DNA of 64,000 bases from an uncultured Collinsella sp. (lineage in GTDB: Bacteria; Actinomycetota; Coriobacteriia; Coriobacteriales; Coriobacteriaceae). The translations under genes were made by a program, and so were the position numbers. The stretch is from contig CAKUGR010000004.1 of assembly GCA_934654775.1 (NCBI GenBank), forward strand, positions 62,001 through 126,000, written 5' to 3'. Below, in pieces: positions 48,969 through 60,814 of this stretch (the first letter of the stretch is position 1; each line of letters starts with the position of its first letter). The notes below the pieces were generated by a model that was given only the letters and a program-made list of their open reading frames with translations, ran no database searches and had not been told where the DNA came from.

Positions 48969-49045
48969 TGGTGGACCTGACAAGATTCGAACTTGTGACC
49001 TCCCGGTTATCAGCCGGACGCTCTAACCAACTGAGCTACAGGTCC
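48969..49045 (-). tRNA. tRNA-Ile (GAT), copy 1
   Basis: Same sequence as the copy at 48745, including CCA. First of the minus-strand trio Ile-Ala-Ile; no rRNA genes adjoin it. Confidence 0.96.
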
Positions 49046-49085
49046 ATCGCGCAAGGGATATATTAGACGAGTCGTTACGCGCGCG

Positions 49086-49288
49086 TCAACAACTTTTTTG
49101 AAAAACTTTGGGTGGGGTGTCTGCCCCGGCTGCCCGGCGGCATGCGAAGTCACCTGCTCGGACAGTCCTGCTCGCACGGAGAGCACATTAAGTGCTCTCC
49201 GGCTCGTGCGGAACTCGCGATCGACTTCGCATGCCGCCGGGCAGCCGGGGCAGACGTGGGGTTCAAAGATTTTCAAAAAAAGCGGTCG
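49086..49288. repeat. ~200-bp nested palindrome after gyrA
   Basis: Perfect 32-bp arms 49119-49150 / 49224-49255 (GTCTGCCCCGGCTGCCCGGC start). An apical hairpin GGAGAGCAC / GTGCTCTCC lies at 49178-49200, and an outer imperfect layer TTTTTTGAAAA..CTTTG extends to the gyrA terminator. No gene seen. Confidence 0.8.
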
Positions 49289-49309
49289 GCGCGCAGGTGC
49301 GCCGACCGC
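49275..49309 (-). terminator. Intrinsic terminator of gyrA
   Basis: GCGGTCGGCGC / GCGCCGACCGC stem followed by TTTTTTT on the minus strand, 40 bp after the stop. Confidence 0.9.
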
Positions 49310-49349
49310 CGATATATGGGGTCTGATATTTTCTACCAGCTAGTTCCTC

Positions 49350-52091
49350 TTACTCGTCGAGGAGATCCTCTGGCATGTCGTTACCGTCGCCTAGGTCGAC
49401 TGGGGCCTCTTCGGCGTCGGCTGCGGCCTCGGCGCCAGCGCCTTCGGGCTTTTCCTTGGCGGCTGTCATGCGGGCTACGGCGCATACGCGGTCGTTGTCG
49501 TCGACGGTCATCATCTTGACGCCCTGGGTGGCTCGACCGGTTTGGCTGATCTCGTCGGTCTTGACGCGAATGACCGTCGCGCCCTCCGTCACGATGAACA
49601 GCTCGTGCTGCGGGCCCACCGTCTTCATGGCTGCGAGGTTACCCTTGCGCTCGGTCATCTGGATGGTGTAGACGCCCTGACCGCCGCGGTTCTGCTCCGG
49701 GTAGTCCGCAACCGGCGTGCGCTTGCCGTAGCCGCGCTCGGTGATGACGAACAGGTCGCCATTGCCGTTGGTGACTTCCATGCCCAGAACGCTCACGCCG
49801 TCCTTCATGCTAATACCGCGAACGCCGCTAGTATCGCGGCCGGTGGCGCGCACCTGCTCCTCGGAGAACATAATCGCCTTGCCCGCAGTGGTGGCCAGGA
49901 TGATCTTGTCACCCTCGCGCACGCGGCGCACGTTCAACAGTGCGTCGTCATCGCGCAGGTTGATGGCGATCAGGCCGTCGCGGCGGCTACGGTCGTAGGC
50001 GCTCATCACGGTCTTTTTGACCATGCCGCTCTTGGTGGCAAACATCAGGTACTCGTCGGCGGGGAACTCGCGGCAGCTGATGACGCTCGCGATCTTCTCG
50101 CCCTCCTCGAAAGGCAGCAGGTTGACGATCGCGGTGCCACGCGCCTGGCGCGTGCCAACCGGCAGCTCGTGCACCTTCAGGCGATAGACCTTGCCCTTGC
50201 TCGAGAAGAACAGCACGTACTCGTGCGTGGACGCGATGAACATCTCGTCGATGACATCGTCCTCTTTGAGGTTGACGCCCGACACGCCCTTGCCGCCGCG
50301 CTTCTGGGCGCGGTAGGCAGCCACCGGGATGCGCTTGACGTAGCCGGTGTGGGTGATGGTCACGACCATGTCCTCGTCGGCAATCAGGTCTTCGACGTCC
50401 AGGTCCTTCTCGACATGGCTGATCTCGGTGCGGCGCTTATCGCCGAACTTCTTGGAGATCTCGCGCATCTCTTCCTTGATGACGCCCAGGATTTTCTCCT
50501 CGTGCGCCAACAGGTCCTCGTAGTAGGCGATGGCGCGGCGCAAGCCGTCCAGCTCTTCCTGAATCTTGTCGCGCTCCAGGCCGGTCAGGCGGCGCAGCTT
50601 CATCTCGAGGATGGCCGTGGTCTGCTCGGGCGTAAAGCCAAAGCGCTCGATCAGGCGGCTGCTGGCCTCAGAGTCGGTCTGCGAGGAGCGGATGATGCTG
50701 ATGACCTCGTCGATATGGTCGAGAGCCATCAGGTAGCCCTCGAGGATATGGGCGCGCGCCTGGGCCTTCTTGAGGTCAAAGCGGGTGCGGCGGGTGACGA
50801 CGTCGACCTGGTGGTCGATGTAGTGCTGCAGCATCTCGCGCAGGCTCAGGCATTTGGGAACGCCGTTGACAAGCGCCAGGTTGTTGGCACCAAAGGTCGT
50901 CTGCAGCGAGGTGTACTTGTACAGGTTGTTGAGCACGACCTGCGGGATGACGCCCTTCTTGAGTTCGATGACCAGACGGATACCCTTCTGGTTGGACTCA
51001 TCGCGCATATCCGAGATACCCTCGATGCGCTTGTCGTTGACGAGCTGGGCGATCTTCTCCTGCAGGGTGCCCTTGTTGACCATGTAGGGAATCTCGGTAA
51101 AGACCAGGCGGCTACGGCCGGTCTTGGTGGACTCCACATGAGCCTTGGCGCGCACGGTAATGGAACCGCGGCCGGTCTCGTAGCTCTGCTTAATGCCGGC
51201 ACTGCCCATGATGATGGCACCGGTGGGGAAGTCCGGACCGGGCATGATCTGCATGAGCTCGTCGACAGTGGCGTCGGGATTATCGATCAGGTAGCAGGTG
51301 GCCTCGATCGCCTCGGTAAGGTTGTGCGGGGCGATGTTGGTGGCCATGCCGACGGCGATGCCCTGGCTGCCGTTGACCAACAGGTTGGGGAAACGCGCGG
51401 GCAGTGCCACGGGCTCGGCGAGCGACTCGTCGTAGTTGGGCTGCCAGTCGACGGTGTCCTTCTGCAGGTCACGCAGGAGCTCCATGGCGGGCTTCGCCAG
51501 GCGGCTCTCGGTGTAACGCATGGCGGCGGCGCCGTCGCCGTCGATGTTGCCGAAGTTGCCGTGGCCGTCGATGAGCGGCGTGCGCATGGAGAACCACTGC
51601 GCCAGGCGGACCATAGCCTCGTAGACCGCGGAGTCACCGTGCGGATGGTACTTACCGATAACCTCGCCGACCGTCCAGGCCGACTTCTTGTGCGGACGGT
51701 TGGGGTAGATGCCGCTCTCGTTCATGGCGTACAGGATGCGACGGTGCACCGGCTTTAAGCCATCGCGCACGTCCGGCAGGGCGCGCGCCGTGATGACCGA
51801 CATCGAGTACTCGATGAACGACTGCTTCATCTCGCGGCCGAACTCCGAAATCTGGAGCTGGCCACCGTTGATATCCTCGCCGGCCGAGGCGCCACGATCG
51901 ACTTCGCCAAAGCTCTCCTCGAGCTCGGCGTCGTCGTCCTCTTCCTCATCGTCATCGGCATCGGGGTTATAGGCATCCGGATCGCCGTCCTCGCCCTGCT
52001 CAGCGCGGGCAAGTAGGCGCTTCAGATCATCGGGCATGCCGGCGTCGCCGGCCTCGCCCATACCCTCGTTGTTGTTGATATCGTCTGCCAC
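49350..52091 (-). CDS. gyrA: DNA gyrase subunit A
   Basis: 913 residues from a GTG with AGAGGAGG upstream. About 85 residues, many Asp and Glu, precede the usual beginning [20 protein letters not shown]. The catalytic Tyr lies in [10 protein letters not shown]. The quinolone region reads [14 protein letters not shown] (Ser at E. coli position 83, Glu at 87). The GyrA-box QKRGGKG is present. With GyrB it introduces negative supercoils. It begins 11 bp after gyrB. Confidence 0.97.
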   Translation of the reverse strand: MADDINNNEGMGEAGDAGMPDDLKRLLARAEQGEDGDPDAYNPDADDDEEEDDDAELEESFGEVDRGASAGEDINGGQLQISEFGREMKQSFIEYSMSVITARALPDVRDGLKPVHRRILYAMNESGIYPNRPHKKSAWTVGEVIGKYHPHGDSAVYEAMVRLAQWFSMRTPLIDGHGNFGNIDGDGAAAMRYTESRLAKPAMELLRDLQKDTVDWQPNYDESLAEPVALPARFPNLLVNGSQGIAVGMATNIAPHNLTEAIEATCYLIDNPDATVDELMQIMPGPDFPTGAIIMGSAGIKQSYETGRGSITVRAKAHVESTKTGRSRLVFTEIPYMVNKGTLQEKIAQLVNDKRIEGISDMRDESNQKGIRLVIELKKGVIPQVVLNNLYKYTSLQTTFGANNLALVNGVPKCLSLREMLQHYIDHQVDVVTRRTRFDLKKAQARAHILEGYLMALDHIDEVISIIRSSQTDSEASSRLIERFGFTPEQTTAILEMKLRRLTGLERDKIQEELDGLRRAIAYYEDLLAHEEKILGVIKEEMREISKKFGDKRRTEISHVEKDLDVEDLIADEDMVVTITHTGYVKRIPVAAYRAQKRGGKGVSGVNLKEDDVIDEMFIASTHEYVLFFSSKGKVYRLKVHELPVGTRQARGTAIVNLLPFEEGEKIASVISCREFPADEYLMFATKSGMVKKTVMSAYDRSRRDGLIAINLRDDDALLNVRRVREGDKIILATTAGKAIMFSEEQVRATGRDTSGVRGISMKDGVSVLGMEVTNGNGDLFVITERGYGKRTPVADYPEQNRGGQGVYTIQMTERKGNLAAMKTVGPQHELFIVTEGATVIRVKTDEISQTGRATQGVKMMTVDDNDRVCAVARMTAAKEKPEGAGAEAAADAEEAPVDLGDGNDMPEDLLDE

Positions 52092-52102
52092 GTTACCTCC
52101 TC

Positions 52103-54175
<2,073 letters not shown>

Positions 54176-54182
54176 TTATCGT

Positions 54183-54210
54183 AAAAAAATACCCTCGGGG
54201 ACGAGGGTAT
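54183..54210 (-). terminator. Terminator of the dnaN-recF-DciA-like cluster
   Basis: ATACCCTCG TCCC CGAGGGTAT stem with TTTTTTT on the minus strand, before the gyrB leader. Confidence 0.9.
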
Positions 54211-54238
54211 TTGGCTCTACAAGGCCACCAGATGCGAT

Positions 54239-54802
54239 TTAAGGCTCTTTTTTGCTCTGCACGCCCTTGGCCCACTCGGCGCTGGCTCTCATGGCGTTCT
54301 CGAGGGCCTCGCGCAGTTTTTGGTCCTCGATGGGTGCCACTTGGCGCTCAATCTCGGCTCGCTCGGTCTCGCTGAGGTCGGCATGCGGGGCCGGCGGGTG
54401 CGCGTTCTCGGCCGGACGCAGGCGCTCCTTGGCAGCGGGCGGCGTGTGGCCGGGGACGGTCGTCTTGAACACCAGGCCGTCGACGTGCGCGCCGACGCGC
54501 TCCATGCGCGCGCGGATGATCTCGCGCAAGAGTGTCATCTCCTGTGTCCATGAGGGCGAGTCGAGATACACCAGCAGTTCGTTAGATTCGGGCAGGTAGC
54601 GCAGGCCCGTCACGTGACGTCCCTCGCGCGTGCCCGCGCACACCGCGTTCCAGGCGCGATAGATTGCACGCGATTGCTCGGCGGCCTCCATCTGCGCGCG
54701 GCGCTCGGGTGTCGCCGCGGCCATAATGCGCTGGCGCTCGGCATCCAAAAAGCCGCCAAAGGCAACCGTGCCGTTTTCGCGCTCGTAATTAGCACGCCTC
54801 AC
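54239..54802 (-). CDS. DUF721 / DciA-like protein
   Basis: 187 residues from a GTG overlapping the recF end by 14 bp. The DUF721 core (AIYRAWNAVCAGTREGRHVTGLRYLPES; LLVYLDSPSWTQEMTLLREII) is a KH-like fold. DciA is thought to help load the replicative helicase in bacteria lacking DnaC/DnaI. The position between recF and gyrB is classic in actinobacteria. The C-terminal half is charged and disordered, with a final helical segment. Confidence 0.88.
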   Translation of the reverse strand: MRRANYERENGTVAFGGFLDAERQRIMAAATPERRAQMEAAEQSRAIYRAWNAVCAGTREGRHVTGLRYLPESNELLVYLDSPSWTQEMTLLREIIRARMERVGAHVDGLVFKTTVPGHTPPAAKERLRPAENAHPPAPHADLSETERAEIERQVAPIEDQKLREALENAMRASAEWAKGVQSKKEP

Positions 54803-55895
54803 CCATGCTCACCACCTTGGCTCGATCAAGCAGGTCATCGGTAAAATACCCCAGATTGGTGGTGGTTATGACCGTCTGGATATCATCACCGATCAGTTGC
54901 AGAAAAGCGGAACGGCGCTCACCGTCGAGCTCGCTCATCACATCGTCCAAAAGCAGCAGCGGCGCGGTGCCCAGGATATCGCGCGCCACCGCCACCTCCG
55001 CCACCTTCCAGGCAAGCACCAGCGTACGCTGCTGGCCCTGGCTGGCAAACGAGCGGGCAGATCGACCCGCAACGGAAAACTCGATCTCGTCGCGATGCGG
55101 CCCCACCAAAGTCACGCCGCGGCGAATCTCCTCGTCGGCACGCTCGTCGAGTGCCAAGAGCATATGCTCATACGCCCAGCCCCTGAGCTCGTCGCGGTCC
55201 TCGGTACGAGGCAAGTCACCAAGCGTGGACACATAGGACACGCCGGCGGGCTCGCCGGCCGCCACTCGGCCATAGGCGTCGCGCACATGGCCCGACAGCC
55301 GATCGAGCAGAGCCAGACGGTGCACGAGCAGGGCCGAACCGGCCCGAGCAATGGACTCGTTCCAGGCGCCGAGCATCTCACGGCAGCACCAGGCCTCCTT
55401 GAGCAGGGCATTGCGCTGGGTCACGCAACGCCCGTAGGCACTAGCCAGATCGGCGTAGCGCGCACTCAGCTGAACGCCAAAGTCATCGAGCGCGGTGCGG
55501 CGCACGCTGGCACCGCGCTTGACCATATCCAGGTGGTCCGGGCAAAACAGAACACTCGGCAGCACCCCGCGCACACAGGACGCCGCGCAGCGCTTGCCGT
55601 TGCGGCTAAACGAACGCTTGCCGTCTTCCACGCTCAGTCCCATGTCCAGCACGCGGCCGTCGCCCTCGAGCCTCAGCTCCACCCTACACGAGCCCACGCC
55701 GTCGTGCACGAGCTCGACTGCGGTCGGATGCCTAAACGAGGCGCCACTCGTCAGTAGCTGCAGCGCCTCTATGAGGTTGGTCTTTCCCGCCGCGTTGGGA
55801 CCCGCGAGCACGGTCACGCCGTCGCTCAGGGCAAGGCGGTAACTGTCGAAGCTGCGATAGCGCGCAACAGAAAGATCACGTGCGAACATGGCCAT
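54789..55895 (-). CDS. recF: DNA replication/repair protein RecF
   Basis: 368 residues. SMC-like ATPase: Walker A AGPNAAGKTNLIEAL, and the C-terminal Walker B LLLLDDVMSELD, with the SQGQQRTLVLAWK signature. It assists RecA loading at gaps. Starts 9 bp after dnaN; the Shine-Dalgarno is weak, consistent with coupling. ATG at 55895 or 55889. Confidence 0.96.
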   Translation of the reverse strand: MAMFARDLSVARYRSFDSYRLALSDGVTVLAGPNAAGKTNLIEALQLLTSGASFRHPTAVELVHDGVGSCRVELRLEGDGRVLDMGLSVEDGKRSFSRNGKRCAASCVRGVLPSVLFCPDHLDMVKRGASVRRTALDDFGVQLSARYADLASAYGRCVTQRNALLKEAWCCREMLGAWNESIARAGSALLVHRLALLDRLSGHVRDAYGRVAAGEPAGVSYVSTLGDLPRTEDRDELRGWAYEHMLLALDERADEEIRRGVTLVGPHRDEIEFSVAGRSARSFASQGQQRTLVLAWKVAEVAVARDILGTAPLLLLDDVMSELDGERRSAFLQLIGDDIQTVITTTNLGYFTDDLLDRAKVVSMGEAC

Positions 55896-55904
55896 GGAAC
55901 AATG

Positions 55905-57008
55905 CTAGATGCGTACCGGCATGACCAGGTACAGGTAGTTAATCTTGTCGTAGGACTTGAAGATGCCCGCCTGCGAATAGCTCTTGAGCTCTAGCGTGAT
56001 CTCCTTCTCCTTGGACAGGGCATTGAGGCAGCCAAAGATGTAGTGGTAGTTGAAGGCGATGGTACCCGACTCGCCCTCGGCCTCGACATCAATCGTCTCC
56101 TGCGCCAGGTCCTGGTCGTTGGAGATGGAGGACAGGCCCATTTGGCCGTTCTCGACGTCAATCTCAAACTTGACGGCGGGGTTGGCGCTCGCGATGACGG
56201 CCACGCGCTTAAGGGCGGCGTTAAAGGCGGCTACGTCGATCTTGACGCTTGTCACGCACGAATCGGGGATGAGCTGCTTGTAATTGGGATATACACCCTC
56301 GATGCGTCGCGAAACGTAGGTGGTGTTGCCGGCCTCAAAGACGACCTGGGTGTCGGTGGCACCGATCATGATGGTCGCCTGGCTCGCCATGATGCTCAGC
56401 GCGTCGTTAAAAGCGTCGGCGGGAACATTGAGCTCAAAGGAACCCTCGAGGGTCGAGGTCTCGACCTGCGTATCGCATACGGCCAGACGAAAGGAGTCGG
56501 TCGCCACCAGGCGCACGGTGTTGTTCTCGACCTTCATATGCACGCCGCCCAGGATGGGGCGGGCCTTGTCGGTCGAGGTGACACGCCACACGCGGCTTAC
56601 CATTTCGGACAGAATGTCGGTCGGCAGCTCGACGGCACTCTCGATGGCGTAGGCCGGAAACTCGGGGAAGTCGTTGGCATCGAGCGTGTTGAGGCGGAAA
56701 GAGCTCTTCTCGCAGCCAATCAATACCTGACGCTCGGACAACTCAAAGGTGACCGGGGCATCGGGAAGGGTCTTGGTGATGTTGGAGAGCATCTTGCAGG
56801 GAATTACCATCTCGCCCTCTTCTTCGACATGAGCCGCAATGCGGTGACGAATCGAGATGGTGTAGTTGGAGGTCTGGAATTCCAAGATGCCGTCTTGCGC
56901 CTTAACGAGCACGCCCGACAGAATGGGGAGGGTGGATGCCGAGGCGACGCCTTTCATAACGACGCCGATGGCTTGCGTAAGCGAGCTCTGGCTGACGGTG
57001 AACTTCAT
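55905..57008 (-). CDS. dnaN: DNA polymerase III beta subunit (sliding clamp)
   Basis: 367 residues, three-domain clamp. Starts MKFTVSQSSLTQAIGVV; ends FKSYDKINYLYLVMPVRI, the conserved clamp C-terminus. Tethers polymerase to DNA. AGAAAGG precedes the ATG. Confidence 0.97.
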   Translation of the reverse strand: MKFTVSQSSLTQAIGVVMKGVASASTLPILSGVLVKAQDGILEFQTSNYTISIRHRIAAHVEEEGEMVIPCKMLSNITKTLPDAPVTFELSERQVLIGCEKSSFRLNTLDANDFPEFPAYAIESAVELPTDILSEMVSRVWRVTSTDKARPILGGVHMKVENNTVRLVATDSFRLAVCDTQVETSTLEGSFELNVPADAFNDALSIMASQATIMIGATDTQVVFEAGNTTYVSRRIEGVYPNYKQLIPDSCVTSVKIDVAAFNAALKRVAVIASANPAVKFEIDVENGQMGLSSISNDQDLAQETIDVEAEGESGTIAFNYHYIFGCLNALSKEKEITLELKSYSQAGIFKSYDKINYLYLVMPVRI

Positions 57009-57213
57009 CTTTTAATACCTTTCTATAGATATAAATATCTTAATAATAGTAATAGTACTGACGAAACTGTTGATTACTCCTAAAGGTGCAGGTCAGCCCT
57101 AAAAAGAGAATCGACAGGATCCTGTGTGCAACCGGGTATGTTTTCCACGTTCAAAACCTGCGCAAAACTTTTCATCACCGCGGGCCGAGTTTTAGACACC
57201 TTATGACCGCCGT

Positions 57214-57232
57214 TTCGACAAGTTTTCAACAG
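57214..57232. promoter_or_regulatory. oriC-like motif TTTCGACAAGTTTTCAACA downstream of dnaA
   Basis: The 17-mer TTTCGACAAGTTTTCAA also occurs at 60379-60395 in the origin. It contains the probable DnaA box TTTTCAACA (57224-57232), in the dnaA-dnaN gap. Confidence 0.6.
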
Positions 57233-57246
57233 GTGTGTCCATTTAC

Positions 57247-58971
57247 CTACGAGCGCAGTGTAATTTTATCGCGCAGCGACTTGAGGTCCTCGGTAACGGT
57301 CCGGTCTTCCTGAATCATCTTCTGAACCTTTTTATAGCTCGTACTGACGGTCGAATGGTTGCGGTTGCCAAATTCGGCGCCCACGGCCGTCGTCGTCATC
57401 TCGCACATCTCGATCGCCAGGTAGATGGCGATGTGGCGCGCCTTGGCGATGTTGGCGTTGCGGCGAGGACCGATGAGTTCCTCGTGCGTTACGCCGTATT
57501 GCTCCTCGATGACGGACTGGACCGTCTGCACGTTGATCTTCTTGGCCGACGTATCGAAATACTGGCTGGCGATCGCGTCGATGTCGTCAAAGGTGAGTTC
57601 CCCGCCCTCGCGCTCGCGGTCGCCCGCTTCGCCGGCACACCGCTCGCAAAAGCTCTCGAGCTCGCGAATATTGGTGCCCGAGACCTCCGCCATGTGTTTA
57701 AAGTGCGCGTCGGTCAGGTGCCCGCCGTCGCCTCCGTAGGCAGCCAGCAGCGAGTCGTTGCCCGCTTCGGGCGCGGCGGCGATCGTATTCTCGTAATAAC
57801 GCTGCAAGATCTTGTACTTCATCTCGTAGCTGGGCTCCGCTACCAGACACAGCAGGCCGGCATTAAAGCGGCTGGTCAGGCGCTCGTCCATGTTGAGGTC
57901 CTTGGGCGCGCGGTCGGCGGCGATCACGACCTTCTTGTTGTTGCGGATAAATTCGTCCATCAGCTGGAAGAAGTAATCCACGCTCGCGCGCTTTCCGATG
58001 ATGTTCTGGATGTCATCGATGATAAGCACGTCGACGCCGTGGTACGCCTGCATGATGGGGGCGTTGCTCTTCTTCTGGCGGTCGAATTCGGTCATCAGGT
58101 CGTCCAGATACGCCTGCGAGTTGGCATACTTCACCTTGATCTCGGGCGATTTCTCCGCCAGTTCGTTTTTGATGGCGAGCAGCAGGTGTGTCTTGCCCAA
58201 CCCCGATTTGCCGTAGATGAACAGCGACGTGCAGGTACCGGGCGTGTCTGCAAGCATGGCGAATTTGAGCGCCGATCGGTAGGCAAGACTGTTCTCCGGT
58301 CCGAAGACGAAGTTTTCAAACGTGAATTTCGAATTCGCTGCGAGGGGCGCCCCGTCCGCGTTTTTCTCGACTGCCGCCGGGGCCTCCGCCGAAGGTGCTG
58401 CCGGCGCTGCGGACGAACTTGCGCTTTTTGCCGGTGGCCTGCCATTCATTTGGGTCATCATGCGGCGGAAATCGTCGGCGGACAACGTATTTTTGATTGC
58501 AATGCCCGATTCCTCGCCGGGTGTCGCCTCGTGTGCGACGGGCATATGTGTGGCGGTCGGGATGGGCGAGGGGGCTGGCTCTACCGCCGGTGCGAACGAA
58601 GCGGTCGGCTGCGGCGCCATGGTTTCACGGGAAACATCGTCGCGTCGAGGCTCGGGCACCGGCGTCGCTGCTGCGGTGGCGATCGCTACCGGGTGAGTGT
58701 CCGGGGCCGTATTTGCCGAGGCACCTTGCGGTGCCACGATATTGAGCGCAATCGGTGCAAAGGCGATCTCTTCCAGATAGGCCTCGATGGTCGGCTGATG
58801 CTTTTTGAGCTGAGCGATGGCAAAGCGCGAAGGGGCCTCAATCGTCAGAGTGTCCTCGGTTAAACTCACGGCGCGCGATTGTCCCAGCATATTGATGAGG
58901 CGTGCATCTTGGCCGTCGCGCTGACAAAAGGCGATGGCATCTCCCAGGATGATGCTTGCTTCCTCGTCCAC
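57247..58971 (-). CDS. dnaA: Chromosomal replication initiator DnaA
   Basis: 574 residues from GTG (GGGAG 6 bp upstream). Domain I covers about the first 85 residues; domain II is a long low-complexity linker (about 85-215, rich in A, P, T). Domain III has Walker A IYGKSGLGKTHLLLAI and Walker B VLIIDDIQNI. Domain IV has GNRNHSTVSTSYKKV for box binding. It binds oriC and melts it. It lies 15 bp after the HATPase protein. A near-parS sequence lies inside the linker at 58622-58637. Confidence 0.97.
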   Translation of the reverse strand: MDEEASIILGDAIAFCQRDGQDARLINMLGQSRAVSLTEDTLTIEAPSRFAIAQLKKHQPTIEAYLEEIAFAPIALNIVAPQGASANTAPDTHPVAIATAAATPVPEPRRDDVSRETMAPQPTASFAPAVEPAPSPIPTATHMPVAHEATPGEESGIAIKNTLSADDFRRMMTQMNGRPPAKSASSSAAPAAPSAEAPAAVEKNADGAPLAANSKFTFENFVFGPENSLAYRSALKFAMLADTPGTCTSLFIYGKSGLGKTHLLLAIKNELAEKSPEIKVKYANSQAYLDDLMTEFDRQKKSNAPIMQAYHGVDVLIIDDIQNIIGKRASVDYFFQLMDEFIRNNKKVVIAADRAPKDLNMDERLTSRFNAGLLCLVAEPSYEMKYKILQRYYENTIAAAPEAGNDSLLAAYGGDGGHLTDAHFKHMAEVSGTNIRELESFCERCAGEAGDREREGGELTFDDIDAIASQYFDTSAKKINVQTVQSVIEEQYGVTHEELIGPRRNANIAKARHIAIYLAIEMCEMTTTAVGAEFGNRNHSTVSTSYKKVQKMIQEDRTVTEDLKSLRDKITLRS

Positions 58972-58986
58972 TGTTTCTCCCGTTCC

Positions 58987-60315
58987 TTACCTTTGGGCTC
59001 GCACGCGAGCGCTGCCTATTTCGGTCAGATGGTATTTCTGGCCATGTTTGATTACCAAGCCGGCCTGCGCCAAGTCGTTGAGTGTTCGCGACCACGTGGG
59101 CGCTGAGTTTCCAAACGCCCGCGCCAGGTCGGTTGCGCCACACTCCTGGTTTTGAGCCAGATAGCCCAGTGCCGCTTCGCCGCGCTCGCTCACAAATACG
59201 TTTTGCTGCGGCTGTGCATATTGATTCGCCGCATTAGGATACATCATTTGAGCTGCTGGTTGTTGAGAACTCTGCATAGGCAGCGGCTGCTGTTGAAAAC
59301 TTTGCGGCCACTGTTGGTAAGGCTGCGGAGGCATCTGCTGGGCCCATGGGTTGTACTGCGCCTGGGGCATTTGTTGGTACGGCTGCTGGTATCCCTGAGG
59401 ATACTGTTGGGGATACGGCTGGGCGTATCCCCGCTGCGGCATATATTGGGGAGGATACCCTTGCGGGTACGGTTGATAGCCCATTTGCGGGGCGTTTGGC
59501 ATGGACGCCGTCTGCTGCACGGTGCCTGTGTCCAGATCTGCCGAACCTATGCCCTCCGGCATGTTTTGCATTGCGTTGCCCAGCGGTGCCTGGGGGTCTT
59601 GCATGGGATAATTTCCAGGCTGCTGCATCTGCTGCGCCACGGGCTGCTGTGCAAACGTGCTGGATAGGGGATATGCCGTCTGCTCTGCTTCGGGTCGCAC
59701 GGCCGCCCCGCGCCCGCCAGCACGCTCGATTTCCTGCACGCGCTTAGGGTTCAGACTTACCGTCACGACGGTGCCGTTGCCCATGTTGTCCTCGATGGAG
59801 ACGGCGCCGCCGGCGTTTTCCAAGTACTCCTGTACCATGGGAAACCCGGCGCCGGTACCGCGGATATACCGTTTCATCTTGCTGTTTGCGCTGGTTACGC
59901 CAAAATCGAAGGCACGCTCTTTGTCGTCGATGCCCGGACCCTGATCGGCAAAGCGGATGGTATCGCCACCGTCGAGAATCGAGATGATGGGCTCTGCAAA
60001 ATGCGCGTGGATAAAGTTTTCGACAATCTCGCGGATAACCATCAGCGAGATGCACCCTCCCTGCTCTTTCATGCACTGGTAGACGGTGTTGGTTGTCTCT
60101 TCCAAGTAGGTACGGACGTCTTGCGGTTCGATGACGATGACACGCGGTGTCGACAGCATGTCATCGTAGACCGCGATGCGCGCTGCATACATGGCCTTTG
60201 GTGCTTGTGCGGTGACCTGCTCACCTTCGTTGCGGTTTTCGCGCACGCCGGTGATGTGCTCGTTGTCGGGTGCCGGATCACCGGAATCGACCATGGTGTA
60301 GAAGTCGTCAGACAT
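58987..60315 (-). CDS. HATPase (anti-sigma-kinase-like) protein with C-terminal winged helix
   Basis: 442 residues. After about 90 N-terminal residues, a GHKL ATPase domain is complete: N-box REIVENFIHAHF, G1 FADQGPGID, G2 RYIRGTGAGFPMV, and GNGTVVTVSL. A long Gln/Pro/Tyr-rich linker (about 205-375) joins it to a winged-helix domain (VFVSERGEAALGYLAQ; GATDLARAFG; TWSRTLNDLAQAGLVIKHGQKYHLT). It resembles the SpoIIAB/sigma-factor kinase fold plus a MarR-like DNA reader. It lies between oriC and dnaA, 15 bp before dnaA, so a role in origin or dnaA control is suggested. No named family. Confidence 0.85.
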   Translation of the reverse strand: MSDDFYTMVDSGDPAPDNEHITGVRENRNEGEQVTAQAPKAMYAARIAVYDDMLSTPRVIVIEPQDVRTYLEETTNTVYQCMKEQGGCISLMVIREIVENFIHAHFAEPIISILDGGDTIRFADQGPGIDDKERAFDFGVTSANSKMKRYIRGTGAGFPMVQEYLENAGGAVSIEDNMGNGTVVTVSLNPKRVQEIERAGGRGAAVRPEAEQTAYPLSSTFAQQPVAQQMQQPGNYPMQDPQAPLGNAMQNMPEGIGSADLDTGTVQQTASMPNAPQMGYQPYPQGYPPQYMPQRGYAQPYPQQYPQGYQQPYQQMPQAQYNPWAQQMPPQPYQQWPQSFQQQPLPMQSSQQPAAQMMYPNAANQYAQPQQNVFVSERGEAALGYLAQNQECGATDLARAFGNSAPTWSRTLNDLAQAGLVIKHGQKYHLTEIGSARVRAQR

Positions 60316-60658
60316 GCCGCTCGCAATCTTTCAAAAGGTTTTGAACAAATAGTAGCTCACCGCGCAATGTTTCTCATCTTTCGACAAGTTTTCAAAACCT
60401 GTTGAAAACTTTGGAAAACGGACGAAAAGTTCTCAACATTTCCAACACGACCTGTTGAAAACTCGATGAAATTTCGTGAAAAGTTGCCTGCGGCCTCAAA
60501 TGCAGGTTTTGCTTATGGGGGAACCGTGTACTCTTTGCAACCTTTTACCTTTGATTTCTTGACATTTGAACATTGATTTCCCTACAATCTTCAAGCTCAC
60601 GTGTCTATATCTGCGTCCGCGCCCCGCGGACACTCGAAATGCAGCAGGAGGAACTTAA
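60316..60658. other. oriC: Probable chromosome replication origin (oriC)
   Basis: 343 bp between the divergent HATPase-dnaA and rpmH genes. Box-like sequences TTTTCAACA/TGTTGAAAA and near matches lie at 60339, 60400, 60430, 60439 and 60453. The right half (60541-60595) is AT-rich. Gene strand switches here, and parS follows 3 kb away. The standard TTATCCACA box is not seen; the assignment rests on context and clustering. Confidence 0.75.
60559..60588 (+). promoter_or_regulatory. Promoter of rpmH-rnpA-yidD-yidC
   Basis: TTGACA, 18-bp spacer, TACAAT, about 70 bp before rpmH, within the AT-rich edge of oriC. Confidence 0.8.
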
Positions 60659-60659
60659 G

Positions 60660-60794
60660 ATGAAGCGTACGTATCAGCCTAATAAGCGTAAGCGTGCCAA
60701 GACCCATGGCTTCCGTGCCCGTATGGCCACTAAGGGTGGTCGTGCCGTGCTCGCCCGTCGTCGCGCCAAGGGCCGCAAGCGTCTCACTGTCTAG
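60660..60794 (+). CDS. rpmH: 50S ribosomal protein L34
   Basis: 44 residues, [20 protein letters not shown] onward, ATG at 60660 with AGGAGG upstream. First gene on the plus side of the origin, the common bacterial arrangement with rnpA. Confidence 0.97.
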   Translation: MKRTYQPNKRKRAKTHGFRARMATKGGRAVLARRRAKGRKRLTV

Positions 60795-60814
60795 CAGCGA
60801 TACACACATCTCGC

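Noticed and set aside
48745..49045. Remnant of an rRNA operon around tRNA-Ile/tRNA-Ala
   Set aside because: The Ile-Ala pair is typical of rRNA spacers, but no 16S or 23S sequence flanks it, and each tRNA has its own terminator context.
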